Source: Tubulanus polymorphus
Lineage: Eukaryota > Nemertea > Palaeonemertea > Tubulaniformes > Tubulanidae
Length of the DNA stretch: 64,000 nucleotides
NCBI RefSeq assembly: GCF_964204645.1
Contig: NC_134031.1
Location: 13,308,501 to 13,372,500, forward strand
Direction: 5' to 3'
The notes under the pieces are model-generated. The model was not told the DNA's origin, did no database searches, and saw only the letters and a list, made by a program, of their open reading frames with translations. This document shows positions 51,250 to 63,870 of the stretch, one piece after another. Position 1 is the first letter of the stretch, and the number at the start of each line of letters is the position of its first letter. Made by a program: the position numbers and the translations under genes.

Positions 51250-54200
51250 ATGGGGGAGAATGAACACCAGCCAGAAAACAATAATGTTAATAAAAATCAA
51301 TATTATTGTCCATATTGTAAAAAATACATCGATAAATCTAATAAATCTAAACATGAAAAATCTTCAAATCATATAAAAAATGTTATAGATTTTGAAACTT
51401 CAGAAAATTCCAATGAAAGAAAATAACGATTAGAAAATATGAATGTGGATGTGATAAAATGTGAAGTTTGTAATGAATTTATAGTAAAAAGGAATTATAA
51501 TAGACATCTCGAATCACAAAAACACCATCAAAATTTGAGTAATAATGTTTTAGGAAAAGATTATTCCTCAACAAGTAAAAAAACCAACTTCAAAAACTAA
51601 ATCCATTTCAAATAAACCCTACATGGAAAATGTTAGAAATTATATCGATACTCTTGAAATAAAAGATACAATTGAAATTTTAGAAACATTACATAGTAAA
51701 ATTGGTCCTGCAGCTATTATATTTAGATTTTTTAAAGGTACAACAATAGAAGATTATAGTAAATTTAATGAAATAATAGAAAAAATACTAGATTTGATAA
51801 CAGATGTTGAATATCCAAAAATTAGTATCTTTGGGAAAGTAAGTTTTATAAAGTCAGAAGAAAAAATGGATTATAATATTCAAACACTCTCTGAAGAAAT
51901 AATTTCAAAAACACAAATAAAAGAGAAGTTAGAAAAAATGTTTAATGAATTTAAACGTCATATTGAAGAAAGATATTTTGAGGGTTCTGGTTTATCTTTA
52001 AATGAAATTATGTATTTAGACTTAAATGTTTATAATACAAAAAGAAATAAAACATCAAAAAGTAATAAAATGTTTAAAAATGATACAAACTTTATAACAG
52101 AAAAGGATATTGAAGCATCATCTTATATTAAATTACCATTTACAACAAAAGCACTAATAAATGTTCAAAATGAAGATAATAAATGTTTTCTATGGTCAAT
52201 TATTAGTTGCTTACACCCAACAGAAGATATTAAGCATAGATTTAGAATAACAAATTACCGGAAATACGAAACATTATATAAAATTGATCAATATCCAGTA
52301 ACTATAAAAATGATACCCAAAATGGAAAAAGTTAATAATTTAAAAATTATGTATTCGGATAAATGCAATTACCAAAGACAAAAGGCGAAAATATTAAAGA
52401 TTATACATTGGAAGCTTTATATTTAACAGAATATTATGATGATGAAAATGCTATAGATTTGTTATATTACAAAAAAGATGAAAATGAACATTATATGTGG
52501 TTAAAACAAATTGATTTATTCTTTAGAACAGAAAGTGATTTTAACAGTCATAAAATGTATCTATGTAGAAAATGTTTATCTAAATTTAGAACTGAGAATG
52601 CGTTACTAAAACAAAAAGAATTATGTGATAATAAAGATTTTTGTAAATTAATATTGCCAACAGGAAAAGATTATAAATTGAAATTTACTAATCATAAATT
52701 TAAGAATATTGTTCCATTTGTAATTTATGGGGATTTTGAATCGTTGAATAAAGAATTAACTGATCAAGATAGAAAAGAAATATATAACAAAAAGCAATTT
52801 ATTAAAATCAATGGATAAAGGAAATGAATTAAATGAAGACACAACACAAGACCCGCCAATTATAAATACAATTTAAAAAGTTCATCAAAGAGCTGCTGCT
52901 TATGGAATTTACATAAAATCAAATTATCCTGAATTATATCAAAGTCAATATATTTCTTTTAGAGGTGAAGATGTAGTTAATAATTTTTGTAACAAAATAA
53001 TTGAATTAGAAAATGATTTTGCAAAATTATTAAACAAAAATAAAAGAATAGTTATGACAAAAGAAGATGAAGTTGATTTTAATTACTCAACTCATTGTTG
53101 TTATTGTGAAAAACGTTTTTATTCATTTGATAAAAAAGTTAGAGATCATAATCATTTAAATTCAAAATATCGTGGAGCTGCTCATGAAGATTGTAATTTA
53201 CAAGCTAAGAAAGTTAATTTCGTACCAATATTATTTCATAATTTATCAGGCTATGATACCCATCTATTTATAAAACAATTATCGGGAAATTGGGTGCAAT
53301 TAATCAAGAAATAGAAGAATATAATGCTATGAATGGTGTAAATGTAAGAAAATATGATTTTAAACTATTGGCTAAATCATCTGAAAATTATATTTCATTT
53401 CAATTCGGTTGGATTAGATTTTTAGATTCTTATAGATTTCTAGCAAGTTCATTAGATAATTTATCAAAAAGTTTAGTTGATAATGATTTTGTTATAACTC
53501 GATATTATTATCCAAATGAACAAGATTTTAAATTATTGAGATATAAAGGCGCAATTCCTTATTCATTTTATAAAACACATGATGATTTTAATGTAACAAA
53601 ATTATTAAAAGATCAATTTTATGATCAATTAAAAGAGGGGAATGTGAAAGATGAAGTGTTTAATAGAACATTAAATATTTGGAACCATTTTAAGATGAAA
53701 AATCATGGTAAATTAGTTGATTTTTATTTAAAATCAGATGTTATGATATTGGCTGACATATTTGAAAAATTAAGAGAAGTTAATTTGAATCATTTTAATG
53801 TTGATCCTTGTTATTGCTACTCTAGTCCCGGTTTAACCTGGCAATGTGGTTTAAACTACACAAATGTAGAATTAGATTTATTAAAAGAACCAGACATGGT
53901 TTTATTATTTGAAAAATCAATTAGAGGTGGAATTAGTGGTGTTATGGGAGATAGGTATTTTAAAGCAAATGATGAATATAAATTATTATATATTGACGCT
54001 AATAATTTATATGGTTGGGCAATGATGCAACCTCAACCATACAAAATTTTTATACTAACAGAAGTTGAAAATGATGATAAAACTGATTGGGAAAGCGCAA
54101 TTGCGAGTTTAAAAGATGAAGCACCAATTGGTTATTTCTTTGTAGTTGATTTAGAATATCCTGAAAATATAAAGTTTAAAACAAGAAACTTACCTTATTG

Positions 54201-56297
54201 CCCAGAACATTTAACTGTAGATGATAGTTATTTAAGTGAATACCAGTAGAAAATAAAACCGAAAGATCATGTTTTTACAGAAAAATTAATACTTACTCAA
54301 AATAATAAATACAATTATATCGTTCATTATAGAATGTTAAAATTTTATCTAAAACAAGGAATGAAATTAAAGAAAGTACAAAGATATATTGAATTTAATC
54401 AATCGAAGTGGTTAGAAAAATATATATATTTCAATACTCAACAGAGAACCATATCAAAAACAGATTTTGAAAAAGATTTCTTCAAATTAATGAATAATAG
54501 TTTTTATGGTAAAACATGTGAAAAGTAGTAAATAATTCTGAAAGATTAAGACATTTACAATCAAGTCCTAGACATTTAGGAAATAAAAGATTTGAAGATT
54601 ATTTAACATTAGTTAAATTAAAAAGAACGTCAATGAAATAAACCTATATTCCTAATAAACCTATATTCATTGGTTCAACTGTTTTAGAAGTATCAAAATT
54701 ATTAATGTATAATTTTTATTATAATGTTTTACAACCACTTTTTGGGGAAAAACATATAGAAATCTTATATTTTGATTCTGTTACAGCTGACACCCCAATA
54801 TTATTAAAATGTAATGATAAAATATTGATAAGAAGAATTTCAGAAATAATTCCAAAACAAAATGAATGTTATATTTCGTATGGTGAAAAAGAATTAATAC
54901 AAATAAATGAATTAATGGATGTTTGGACAAGAAATGGATGGAAAAGATTAAAGAATATTATTAGGCATAAAACAAATAGGAAAATCTATAGAGTTAGAAC
55001 TAAATTAGGGTTTGTAGATGTTACAGAAGATCATAGTTTAATTAGACGAAATGGCGATGAAATTAAACCAATTGATATAAAAATTGGAGATGAATTATTA
55101 CATAAAAGATTTTTCCAAAGAATGAATCATATGTCATTCGACGAAATTATTAATAATATTTATAATAGAGAACCTGAAACATTAGAAGAAAAAGAATATT
55201 TTATTAAAGGATTTTTTATGGGTGGTGGTTCAGCAGGTGTGTATAATTATGTTTGGGGTAATAAATATTGTTGGTATTTATGCAATCAAGACTTGAAATT
55301 ATTAGAAAGAATTAAGAAATTCTGTGAAGAAGTTTATTCACATAAAACGTTTAGAATCATGGATGTTATGAAATCATCAGCAGTTTATAGAATACTTGTA
55401 AATAATCCTAAAGATTTTGCTATAAAATATAATGATGAATTCTATATTCATGCAATAGTGAAAAGTAATACTTCAACTAAAGAAAAGATAGTTCAAGATT
55501 ATGTATTAAATGCAAAAAATAATTTAAGAAAATGGTTCTTCATTGGGTTCTATGCTGCAGATGGTTCAAAAAGTTTCAAAAACCGCAAAACAATATCTTT
55601 AGCTCAAAATGGAAAAGTTGCTATATCAGGATTGAATATATTATGCAGTTCATTAGGTTTTAATATGAATATTGGATTGATTAAATCTTAACCAAATTGC
55701 TTTAATTTAAGCCATGAAGAAAATGAGTTAAAAGAAGAAGTTTAAGATTTATTTGAAATATATAACCCAACAGATTATGTTTATGATTTATCAATTGAAG
55801 ATGGTACATTTAACTGTGGATTTCCATTAATAGCGGTCAATACGGATGCGTACATACTAAAAATCAAGACAAATGATATAAAAAAAGACTTAAAAACATT
55901 AAAACATCATTTTGATTTTAGCAATTATCCCAAAGATCATGAACTATTTAGCAATGATTATAAAAAGATTCCTTGTAAATTTAAAGATGAATTAGGGGGT
56001 GATGAAATGATTGAATTTGTTGGGATAAGAAGTAAAATGTATAGTTACAGAACAAAAGATCATGAAGCTAAAAAATTAAAAGGAGTAACAAAACATGTAG
56101 TTGATAAACACATAGAATTTCAAGATTATATAAAGTGTTTATATAACTCAATTGTAATGAAACATAAAATGAATTGTTTAAGATCAGAAGATCACGAGAC
56201 ATACATTAATGAAGTTGAAAAAACTAGTTTAAATCCATTTGATGATAAAAGACATATTTCAGATGATGGTATAAAAACATTACCTTATGGTTATTAA
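51250..56297 (+). pseudogene. POLB: DNA polymerase B with intein, many lesions
   Basis: Collinear with A (same MGENEHQPENN start). Lesions include TAA at about 51425, deletions/frameshifts near 51565, 52345, 52800 and 53290, stops near 52874 and 54249, loss of the IRNRNDIEL block near 54525 and a small duplication near 54645. Conserved motifs remain: YGDFESLN, RDHNHLNSKYRGAAHEDC, NLSGYDTHLF, DANNLYGWAM and LMNNSFYGKTCE. The intein interrupts YFD|TD. The C-extein ends LPYGY, with the stop overlapping that of the opposing zinc-ribbon gene, as in A. Confidence 0.88.
54777..55841 (+). other. Full-length intein (355 codons) with inactivated homing endonuclease
   Basis: From Ser of FD|SVTADTPILL to Asn of AVN|TDAY, 1065 bases in one frame with two nonsense codons (near 55689 and 55743). 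The Hint block TEDHSLI is intact. The first endonuclease motif reads GFFMGGGSAG, so the catalytic Asp seen in A (GFFMGDGSAG) has become Gly. The second motif is GFYAADGSKSF. The penultimate residue is Val in place of His. This copy preserves both segments that A has deleted. Confidence 0.87.
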
Positions 56298-57618
56298 AAT
56301 GGATCAATATCATCAAACTCGAAATCACTATTGGTTTCTTCTTTTTCATTTAATTGTTCTTGTATAATTTGTTTAGGTTCTTCCATTTCATTTTTCTCAT
56401 TTAAATAAAGTTCTATATTATTCCACATTTCATCTCGCTCTCTTTGTTTCTTTTTGTTTGTTAATTCATCCAATGGAATTACAATATCGATGTTTAGAAA
56501 ATTTACAATCTTATTTAAAAAGAATTCATAATTAATTGAATCTGTTATTCTATTATCCACATAATATCTTAATATTTGTTTGAATGTTTCTTTTATATTT
56601 TCCATATCTTCTTCTGTTAATTTAGGTTTTTTATAATAATCGTTAAATAATAAATATAAATACATTTTCTTTTCTTGTGTGTTAAATGTTGATGGAATAA
56701 TTGTTTTTATTATATCTTTTTTAGTTATTTCACCATTTTTATTTTCCATCATTTTCATTTTTTCAAGCCATTGCTTATATTCTGGTGTATGATCTTCCAT
56801 AGAAAATATATTAAATATTTCATCTAGATATTTTAATTTTGGTTCTATGAGAAAATCTCTAGTTATTTCATCACCACATAAATTTTTTTCCCATCCACAT
56901 ACATTACAAAATATCACAGAACCTTCTTGTCGTAAGTACTCATAAATACATTTTGGACATTTTTGTCTATCATTTCTTAGTAATAGATCTTCCTTAAGCT
57001 CTTGGTATTTTCTTACGTTTTCTTTATGTTTTATTGTTCTATTATGTAGATTTGAATTACTTGTTGTAATAATCAATTTACAATATTTACAATAATATGT
57101 TTTTCTTGTTAATTCATTATATTGTTTATCTAACTTTTCAACTGTTTCTTTATTATCTGGTAACGTTTTCTCATATTTTATTTTTTTTAATATTTTGTTT
57201 TTTCTTTCATTGAATTCAGTTTCAGTTTTATTAGAAATTTTATCTATATGTATTTTGCGAAATTGATGATTCTCCCAAGCTTCTTTATTTTCAGGACTAA
57301 ATTTCATTCGACAAGGCTCGCAGAAATGATCTTTCATATTATTCTTATCATAGAATAAGAAAGGTCTTTTCCAAATAATTTCAGATTCAACTTCAGCAGA
57401 ATTACTTTTACTTTCATTACTATCAACATTAGCCGTTGCACCATTAATTTTATACTTCTCTGAATGTTTTTAACATAATTTCTTGAGAATAATTTATTAC
57501 ATTTAGGGCAGTTTATTTTAGGGGGTTTATAATTTTCATCATGTTTTTTCATATGTCAAGCCATATTACTTTTTCTGATAAGTTCACCACAAATTTCACA
57601 TCCTATCTTCTCATCCAT
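56294..57618 (-). pseudogene. Zinc-ribbon (VLTF3-like candidate) gene of element C, broken
   Basis: It starts MDEKIGCEICGELIRKSNMA at 57618. A stop follows (CGA to TGA), then a frame change at KLFSRNYVKN (about 57470). From 57337 the frame is open to the end, with CKYCKLIITTSNSNLHNRT, the ribbon CPKC...FCNVCGW and the helical domain (LLFNDYYKKPKLTEED; DSINYEFFLNKIVNFLNI). It is highly similar to 9399-10724. Confidence 0.7.
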
Positions 57619-57686
57619 TTATTTAGTAAAAATTTTATTAAAATCAATTTTTAATGATGAGCGGTAATTTTTTTATGTTGTAAATA

Positions 57687-58437
57687 ATGGTAGAATTAAA
57701 AGAATATAGAATATTTGTTGATTCAAGAAAACTTACAAATTATAAATCTCATAATTTACTAGTACAATTAGATAGAGAATTTAAGAATTGTGTTGATTTA
57801 AAATGAGTTAATATAAGTTTATGTAATTCTTTTCATAATATATCGAATAAAAGTCTAGAACATTTAATGTTTTCAATCTTTTACAAAAAAGGAATAAATG
57901 GTTTTTTATATATTTAAAACCAGGATTATATAATTTAGATACATTAGCGCAAGAAATTAATAAAAAAGCTCGAGCTAAATTAGGAAGTGATTCCGGATTT
58001 AACATTAGATTTTCAAAAAGTGATAGTTCTAATAAAATAAAGATTAGGTTAGCTCATGATGAACAATTTGAATTTATTGTAAGAAAATCTTTAGCTAAAC
58101 TGTTAGGAATTAACCCAGATATTGTTACAGTAAACGTAGAAGGTAGATCAAACTAAATACCTTACACACATTTCTATATTTATTGTAATTTAATTAATCC
58201 TACAAAAACATTTGAAGCAACTAAAGATACAATTTGTAATTCTAGTATATTAAATATTTTACCATTAAAAAATGTTAAACACTTTGGAACACAAATTAAT
58301 TATTATTTATCAGAATGCGAATTTAAACCTTGTATTTCAAGTTTTAACTTTTAGAAGTAAGAAATCATAATGGATATTTAGTTGATTTGAATAACTTTCC
58401 TGTGATATATGAATTAGTTATAAGATGTAAAGAGTAA
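57687..58437 (+). pseudogene. mCP: Penton-like protein of element C, broken
   Basis: Start EYRIFVDSRKLTNYKSHNLL. TGA replaces TTA at about 57804, followed by a frameshift near 57880, a TAA near 58155 and another shift near 58350. The middle part diverges from A and B (GFNIRFSKSDSSNKIKIRL; LGINPD), so it is an older or different allele. The end (NFPVIYELVIRCKE) is intact. Confidence 0.7.
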
Positions 58438-58453
58438 TTTTTTCATTATATAA

Positions 58454-58812
58454 ATGAATATAACTGTTGGACCGAGTATATGTTTTGGATTTGATTTTGA
58501 ACGTGAGAAAGAAATGAAATTTAACATTAATGATGTAATTATACATATTAAAAATATTGTATTTTCTAATGAAACAACATTTGAGTATGAAAAAACAATA
58601 GATAAAGAACCTTTGAATGTAGAAAAGATTACTAATTTAATTAGAGAATCTTTTATAGAGAGATTTTATGAATTAGATGAAGATTTTATCATCGATGATA
58701 TTAAAAAATAATAATTGAAATATATACAAATGAAACTAGTAATGAAATAAATGTTGAAATAATCATAACTAAGATAACTAAATATTTTGAAGATAGTAAT
58801 TTTTTTGATTAA
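58454..58812 (+). pseudogene. 117-aa-type protein of element C, frameshifted
   Basis: MNITVGPSICFGFDFEREKEM start. A short insertion (FIERFYELDED against RFYELDED) and a missing A near 58708 break the frame just before EIYTNETSN. Confidence 0.65.
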
Positions 58813-58815
58813 TAA

Positions 58816-59037
58816 ATGAGTGATAATAAGTGGATAATAACTGGATTATATAATGGAGCATTATTATCAGTGGGAACTAATGGTTATTCAATGGTATTAA
58901 AAAAAGTATCTAAAATGGGAAGTGTTAATGTTGATAGATTTGATATAAATGATATTTTTAAATTAACATTAGCAGTTACTTTATCTAATTTAACTATTGA
59001 TTATTTGGAAAAACAAAAATATATTCCTCCTATATAA
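58816..59037 (+). CDS. 73-aa small hydrophobic protein, intact
   Basis: Reference copy of the family: MSDNKWIITGLYNGALLSVG, then VDRFDINDIFKLTLAVTLSN and DYLEKQKYIPPI. The hydrophobic stretches are short and moderate, so membrane insertion is uncertain. It starts four bases after the previous stop, in TTTTTTTGATTAATAAATGAG. Function unknown. Confidence 0.6.
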   Translation: MSDNKWIITGLYNGALLSVGTNGYSMVLKKVSKMGSVNVDRFDINDIFKLTLAVTLSNLTIDYLEKQKYIPPI

Positions 59038-59061
59038 TTACATAATTTTTTTGCTAAATAA

Positions 59062-59469
59062 ATGGCTTCTGTAATTCTAACTATTATAGGAACAGCAATT
59101 GTTAACGCTTTAGCATTTACTGGCCGTAGTTATTTATTTAGGCATATAGATAAAAATAGTTCATTAGAAGAACAAAAAAGACATAACATAGCATTAGCTT
59201 CAGAAGAATACAGAGAAAAGAGGCAAAACTATATGGATTACATCAATAAAGAATTATATGATCAGAAGATTTCACATAGAGATTTTCAATCAGTTGATGA
59301 TGCAATGAGTTTATATAACGCGGTAACCAATAAAAAAAAATTACATCGATACAAACCTAAATTATTAGATTATTATACCCCAAGTAAAGAACAACAGAAA
59401 TATGAAATAATTTGGATTTTAGGTGAAACAGTTATTGTTATATTTGTTGCATATAAATTTACTAATTAG
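59062..59469 (+). CDS. 135-aa protein with two membrane segments, intact
   Basis: N-terminal membrane segment (LTIIGTAIVNALAFTG), a basic middle (SSLEEQKRHNIALASEEYRE, somewhat shorter than in A), YNAVTNKKKLHRYKPKLLDY and a C-terminal membrane segment (IIWILGETVIVIFVAYKF). The promoter TAATTTTTTTGCTAAATAAATGG precedes it. It shows the site into which the hAT-like element inserted in B. Function unknown. Confidence 0.68.
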   Translation: MASVILTIIGTAIVNALAFTGRSYLFRHIDKNSSLEEQKRHNIALASEEYREKRQNYMDYINKELYDQKISHRDFQSVDDAMSLYNAVTNKKKLHRYKPKLLDYYTPSKEQQKYEIIWILGETVIVIFVAYKFTN

Positions 59470-59488
59470 TAATTTTTTTGTTAAATAA
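59470..59488 (+). promoter_or_regulatory. Poxvirus-late-like promoter before the 144-aa gene
   Basis: TAATTTTTTTGTTAAATAA then ATGG; directly after the previous stop TAG. Confidence 0.6.
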
Positions 59489-59923
59489 ATGGATGATAAA
59501 GTTGATAATATTGATATTATTCCTCATGATATAAATAAAACTAAATTAAAAATATATTTAGAAAAACAAATATTAGAATTTGAAAGTGACTTAAAGATAA
59601 AAAAGAAAAAATATTTAAAAAGTAAAATTACATATTATCTTATTATTAGTGGTTCAGTTACAATTAGTTCTGTAATAACATTTCTAGCAATATTCTCGCC
59701 ATTAACACCTTTAGCTATATCAATTGGTGTGCGAGGTTTAAGTTCAAGTGTTTTAACCGGCATAAGTCCAAAATTAAATATAAAAAGTAATAAAGAAAAA
59801 ATTAAAACTAATATAAAAGAAATTAATAAATTGAAGAATACACTAGATTATATAATAAGTTTAAATGGCCATATAACAGTTGAAGAACAAGATAAATTAT
59901 TAAAAGAATTAATAAATTATTAA
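59489..59923 (+). CDS. 144-aa protein with paired membrane segments, intact
   Basis: Collinear with 7080-7514, with a few substitutions (for example VLGLSS to VRGLSS, which puts an Arg into the second hydrophobic stretch). Charged helices flank the membrane pair. It is followed by TTAATTTTTTAATTATATAAATGG for the next gene. Confidence 0.68.
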   Translation: MDDKVDNIDIIPHDINKTKLKIYLEKQILEFESDLKIKKKKYLKSKITYYLIISGSVTISSVITFLAIFSPLTPLAISIGVRGLSSSVLTGISPKLNIKSNKEKIKTNIKEINKLKNTLDYIISLNGHITVEEQDKLLKELINY

Positions 59924-59939
59924 TTTTTTAATTATATAA

Positions 59940-61237
59940 ATGGGGTTTCCAAAAGCTTTCCAATATAATTAATCATATAGATATTTAATTCCACCTATAG
60001 ATTTTAATAGTATTATAACATATAAAAATGTAGTTTTACCTTCATTAATTAATTTAGAAATTTATGTTACTGAAACAAAGTTTTTCATTTCTAGAATGGA
60101 AAACATATTTAATACATATGAAGTTACTTTTACTCGAGATGAATATAATATATATAAAATAAAATCTAATATGAAATATTGGCAGAATCAATTAAATTGT
60201 GCTGTTTATTGTGCAAAAACAGGGTGTGGTATAAGTTGGTTGATCACTTGAATAATTTATATAACAATTTGTCTTATTCAGATTTAAAATTCATTCATAC
60301 AATATTTAGATTTCATGCGTACTTTCAAATTAGAATTATATTAAATGAATTAGAATGTCCTTTACCTGGATCGAAATATTTTAAAGAATTGGATAATAAT
60401 ATTAATCTATCTAAGTTTTATAAAATATATAATGAATTTAATATAAATATTAATTCCGATTTTAGAGCGCATGGTAAATTGCAAGGTATTGGTGAAGAGT
60501 ATGAAATAAAAAGAATTGATTATATGCATAGAATTTCAGCTTATCATAATTAAAAAATCGATAATGATGATGGTTGGAATAATTTTATTATAGATAATGG
60601 TGAAGGTTTTACAAAACCTGGTATACAAAGAATAAATCAATCAATTAGAACTTATTTAATTTGTATTTTAGGCGCGCAAGTTGAAACAAGATCACCAATA
60701 GTTGGAAATGATAGTACTTCATTTGATGCGCAGAAACAATTCAAAGTATTATTTGAAGATTCTATTCATAATGATAAAAATAGATCGATTCCAGAAAACC
60801 TTGTAAGATATCAAAATTATTTAGATAAATCACATATTAGATTAAATTATTGTATAGGCCCTAATCTATTAATTATTTCTAATGATTTAGTATTAAAGAT
60901 GGGAAATATAATTGGTTATAATAATCTAATTAAAACTGCAACAATAAATAATTCATTTGGATTAAATGATATAAATAAAAAGATAATTACTACTCCAAAA
61001 TTAATGGAAGGTGAAAAAAATAAAAAACATATTCAATCAACAGAAACTAAAACTAAGAATATTAAATTAAATAATGATTCAAAAATAAAAGATTACAATA
61101 CTACAGAAAATATTAAAACTGATAATATTCAACATGAAATAATTAAACTAAATGATGATAATAAATCCCATGAAAATGCTAAGTTAGCTTTAACTTGTAT
61201 AGGAATTGTAATCGGAGGAATATAATATTTTAAATTT
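59940..61237 (+). pseudogene. 442-aa family protein of element C, broken
   Basis: MGFPKAFQYN is followed at once by TAA (59970). Later lesions are a frameshift after GCGISW (60240), TAA at 60553 and a TAA at 61225 (ATATTA to ATATAA) just before the end. The core NCAVYCAKTGCGISW and RINQSIRTYLICILGAQVET are recognisable. It follows A, not B, in the variable middle (RAHGKLQGIGEEYEIKRIDY). Confidence 0.7.
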
Positions 61238-61256
61238 TAATTTTTTTATTATGTAA

Positions 61257-62615
61257 ATGGATGTAGAAGGTGTAGAAGATTATGAAATGGGAGAAATGGG
61301 AAATAATAATGAAGGATATATTGATGATGATTATAATGATGCAGAAACTAATATTGATAATGATGATGAATCAGCATATAATTCTAATTTAACAGATAGT
61401 AGTTCTAAAACCATATCAACAGGTGAATTTGATAGAAGAACTAAATCGAAAATAAATCCTGAAAATGAAGATCCATATTTAGTAAGACAAGATTTAGATT
61501 ATATAGACCAAATGTATAAATTCAAACCTATATTTATTCTGGATATAATGTAAATGATAGAGGCGCTAGACTTTTAGTACAAGAATTAAAATATTTAGAT
61601 GACGAATATTATTATCATTTGAATGAAGAATATTATATTGATATCTCTTATAAAAATCAAAACAAAATATTAGCAGAATCAACTTTGGAAAAATTAGAAC
61701 CAGATAGAATTAAAAAAATAAGTATTAATAATGAAATAGAAAATGTAACACAAGAAAAAATAAAACAAAATAGAAAAATATTTAAACAAAGAATTAATGA
61801 ATTATTTGAAACAATCAATAATAATTTAGAACCAGAAACAACTTCTGGTAAACTTAAATCAAATAAAGTACCAATTGAAAAACTTTTACCAAATGGATTA
61901 CTTGATGCAACAGATCAAGAATTAGAAGATTTAGATATATTTTCTGATGAAGCAATTAGAGAAATTATTAGTATAAGAAATGAAGCTGATAAAATTGCAC
62001 ATAATAAAAGTATAAGATATTATTGAAGTTATTGAAGAAATTGAAATTAAAAAAAATGCATATTAAGAAAAAGAAATTGAAAAATTAGAATATAATATAG
62101 AATTTCAGAAAGAAGAGAGAGATATATTATCAAAAGAATATGGTAATAATTTTAAAAGGTTAAAAGATGTTTTTAAAAGATATCTAATAAAACCAAATTC
62201 TGAAATATCATTAAAAGATAGAATAAGATTATTATTTAAGTTTGAAGGAATCACAATTCTTTCAATTCTAACAGCTGTAACTATGGTATTCACAACAATA
62301 GGTTTAGCAATATCAAATGCTTTAAAATCTACACCTACTCCCAATAACCCGGATAAACCCCCAGATAATAATTCAATACAAGATAAAGTTAAGGATTGTT
62401 TAGAAAAATTAGCAAAATATTTATGGGAACTATCTAAAAAATCTGCTGCAGAATTACCCGGAGTTATTGCATCAATTGTTGGTTTTATATTGAAATCTGC
62501 TGGGAATATTCTTAATTCTGCTGCTGAACATATTATTTTATTTTTAATTACAGTTGTAAGTGCAATTATTTTTGGGTTAGTGAATATGATATCAAACGAT
62601 ATCAAGAAAAAATAA
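61257..62615 (+). pseudogene. Coiled-coil/membrane protein of element C, identical to B including lesions
   Basis: The same frameshift after FILDIM, the same stop after KSIRYY, the same internal TAA. I noted one clear difference from B, Tyr to Asp in NSIQ(Y/D)KVKD. The homologue in A is strongly different. See 36512-37870 for the domain description. Confidence 0.75.
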
Positions 62616-62665
62616 TAAAAAATAAACATAATCAAAAATAAATGATTAATTTTTTTGTTAAATAA

Positions 62666-63839
62666 ATGAGTGGGAGTTATATAAGTCCTTCTAAGATTTC
62701 TAGAATATCTAATGCTATTAAAGCAGAAAGATCACATCATATTATTACTCATAATCCTTCAAATATTAATCCCGATGAAACTTTATATGTTAGAATCCCT
62801 AGATTAACAAAAAATACTTTTTATGTTCCAAATAGTATTTATTTATCAGCTGATATAAAAATAACCGGTAATAATAATAATTATGTTGTTGATAATGTTG
62901 GAAGATATTTGATTAAAAAATTAACTATAAAGATCGGCCCAGAAACAGTTTTCTCATTAGATGATTATAATTTATTTATGCATTATAAAGATTTATGGTT
63001 AACTAAAGAAAATAGAAATAATGACGTAGATAATTTGATTAAAAAGATTTATGGAAGCAAATATAAAATTCCATTAGACTTTGAATTGATAAATAATAAT
63101 GCACCTTTATATAAATATGCAATTCAAAAAGATATTATATTTGAGATAACATTTGCTCCTGTAAATGAAATTGTATTATCTAACGTTGTTAAAGATATGG
63201 GTTATAAATTATCGAATATATGTTTAGAATATAATACAGTAACTAATGAAAATATTGCTAATACAATTCAAACACAATACAATCAAGGCTTTTCATTATT
63301 ATATGATTATATTGATAAATTTAAAACTGTAACTATTAATGCAAATAATGAAATAATTAATAAGAATATTAACTTCCCAAGAAGATCTATTAAAGGTATA
63401 TTAATATTTTTTACCATTGCAACATATTCTAATGGCGCAATAAAGGTAGATAATTATTATAATCCTGAAATAACAAAAGTAGAAATAACTATCGAAGGAA
63501 TAGCAAATAAAATATTTTGTCAAGCAATGAGAATGATTGATCAATGGCCAGAAATTAGAAAACATTTTATGAATTAAAAAGTAAAATCATCTGAAAATTT
63601 TAATTTTAATCAAATTGATTATTATGCCGGCAATAAATATGCATTATGGTTAGATTTTAGAACAACAGAGGATAATTCATTACATGGTTCTGGGAAAAAA
63701 CTACAGAACACTAAAGATGGAATACAATTATTCATGAAAAAGAAAAAAGGAAGCTTAAATTTTAAAATGCACATTTATATTTTATACCTGACGCACAATT
63801 AAATATTGTAAATTCACAATTAGATAGTATTCAATATTA
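62666..63839 (+). pseudogene. MCP: MCP of element C, broken
   Basis: The first 113 codons equal B except one Gln-to-Lys change. A 75-nt deletion removes the MIFQGIQSEN... segment between AATAAT and AATGACG microhomologies (63022). Beyond that it resembles A (for example YSNGAIKVDNYY). GAA to TAA at 63575 and a frameshift near 63780 follow. Confidence 0.8.
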
Positions 63840-63870
63840 GAAATATAAAGTTAAAATTAACGATATATAA

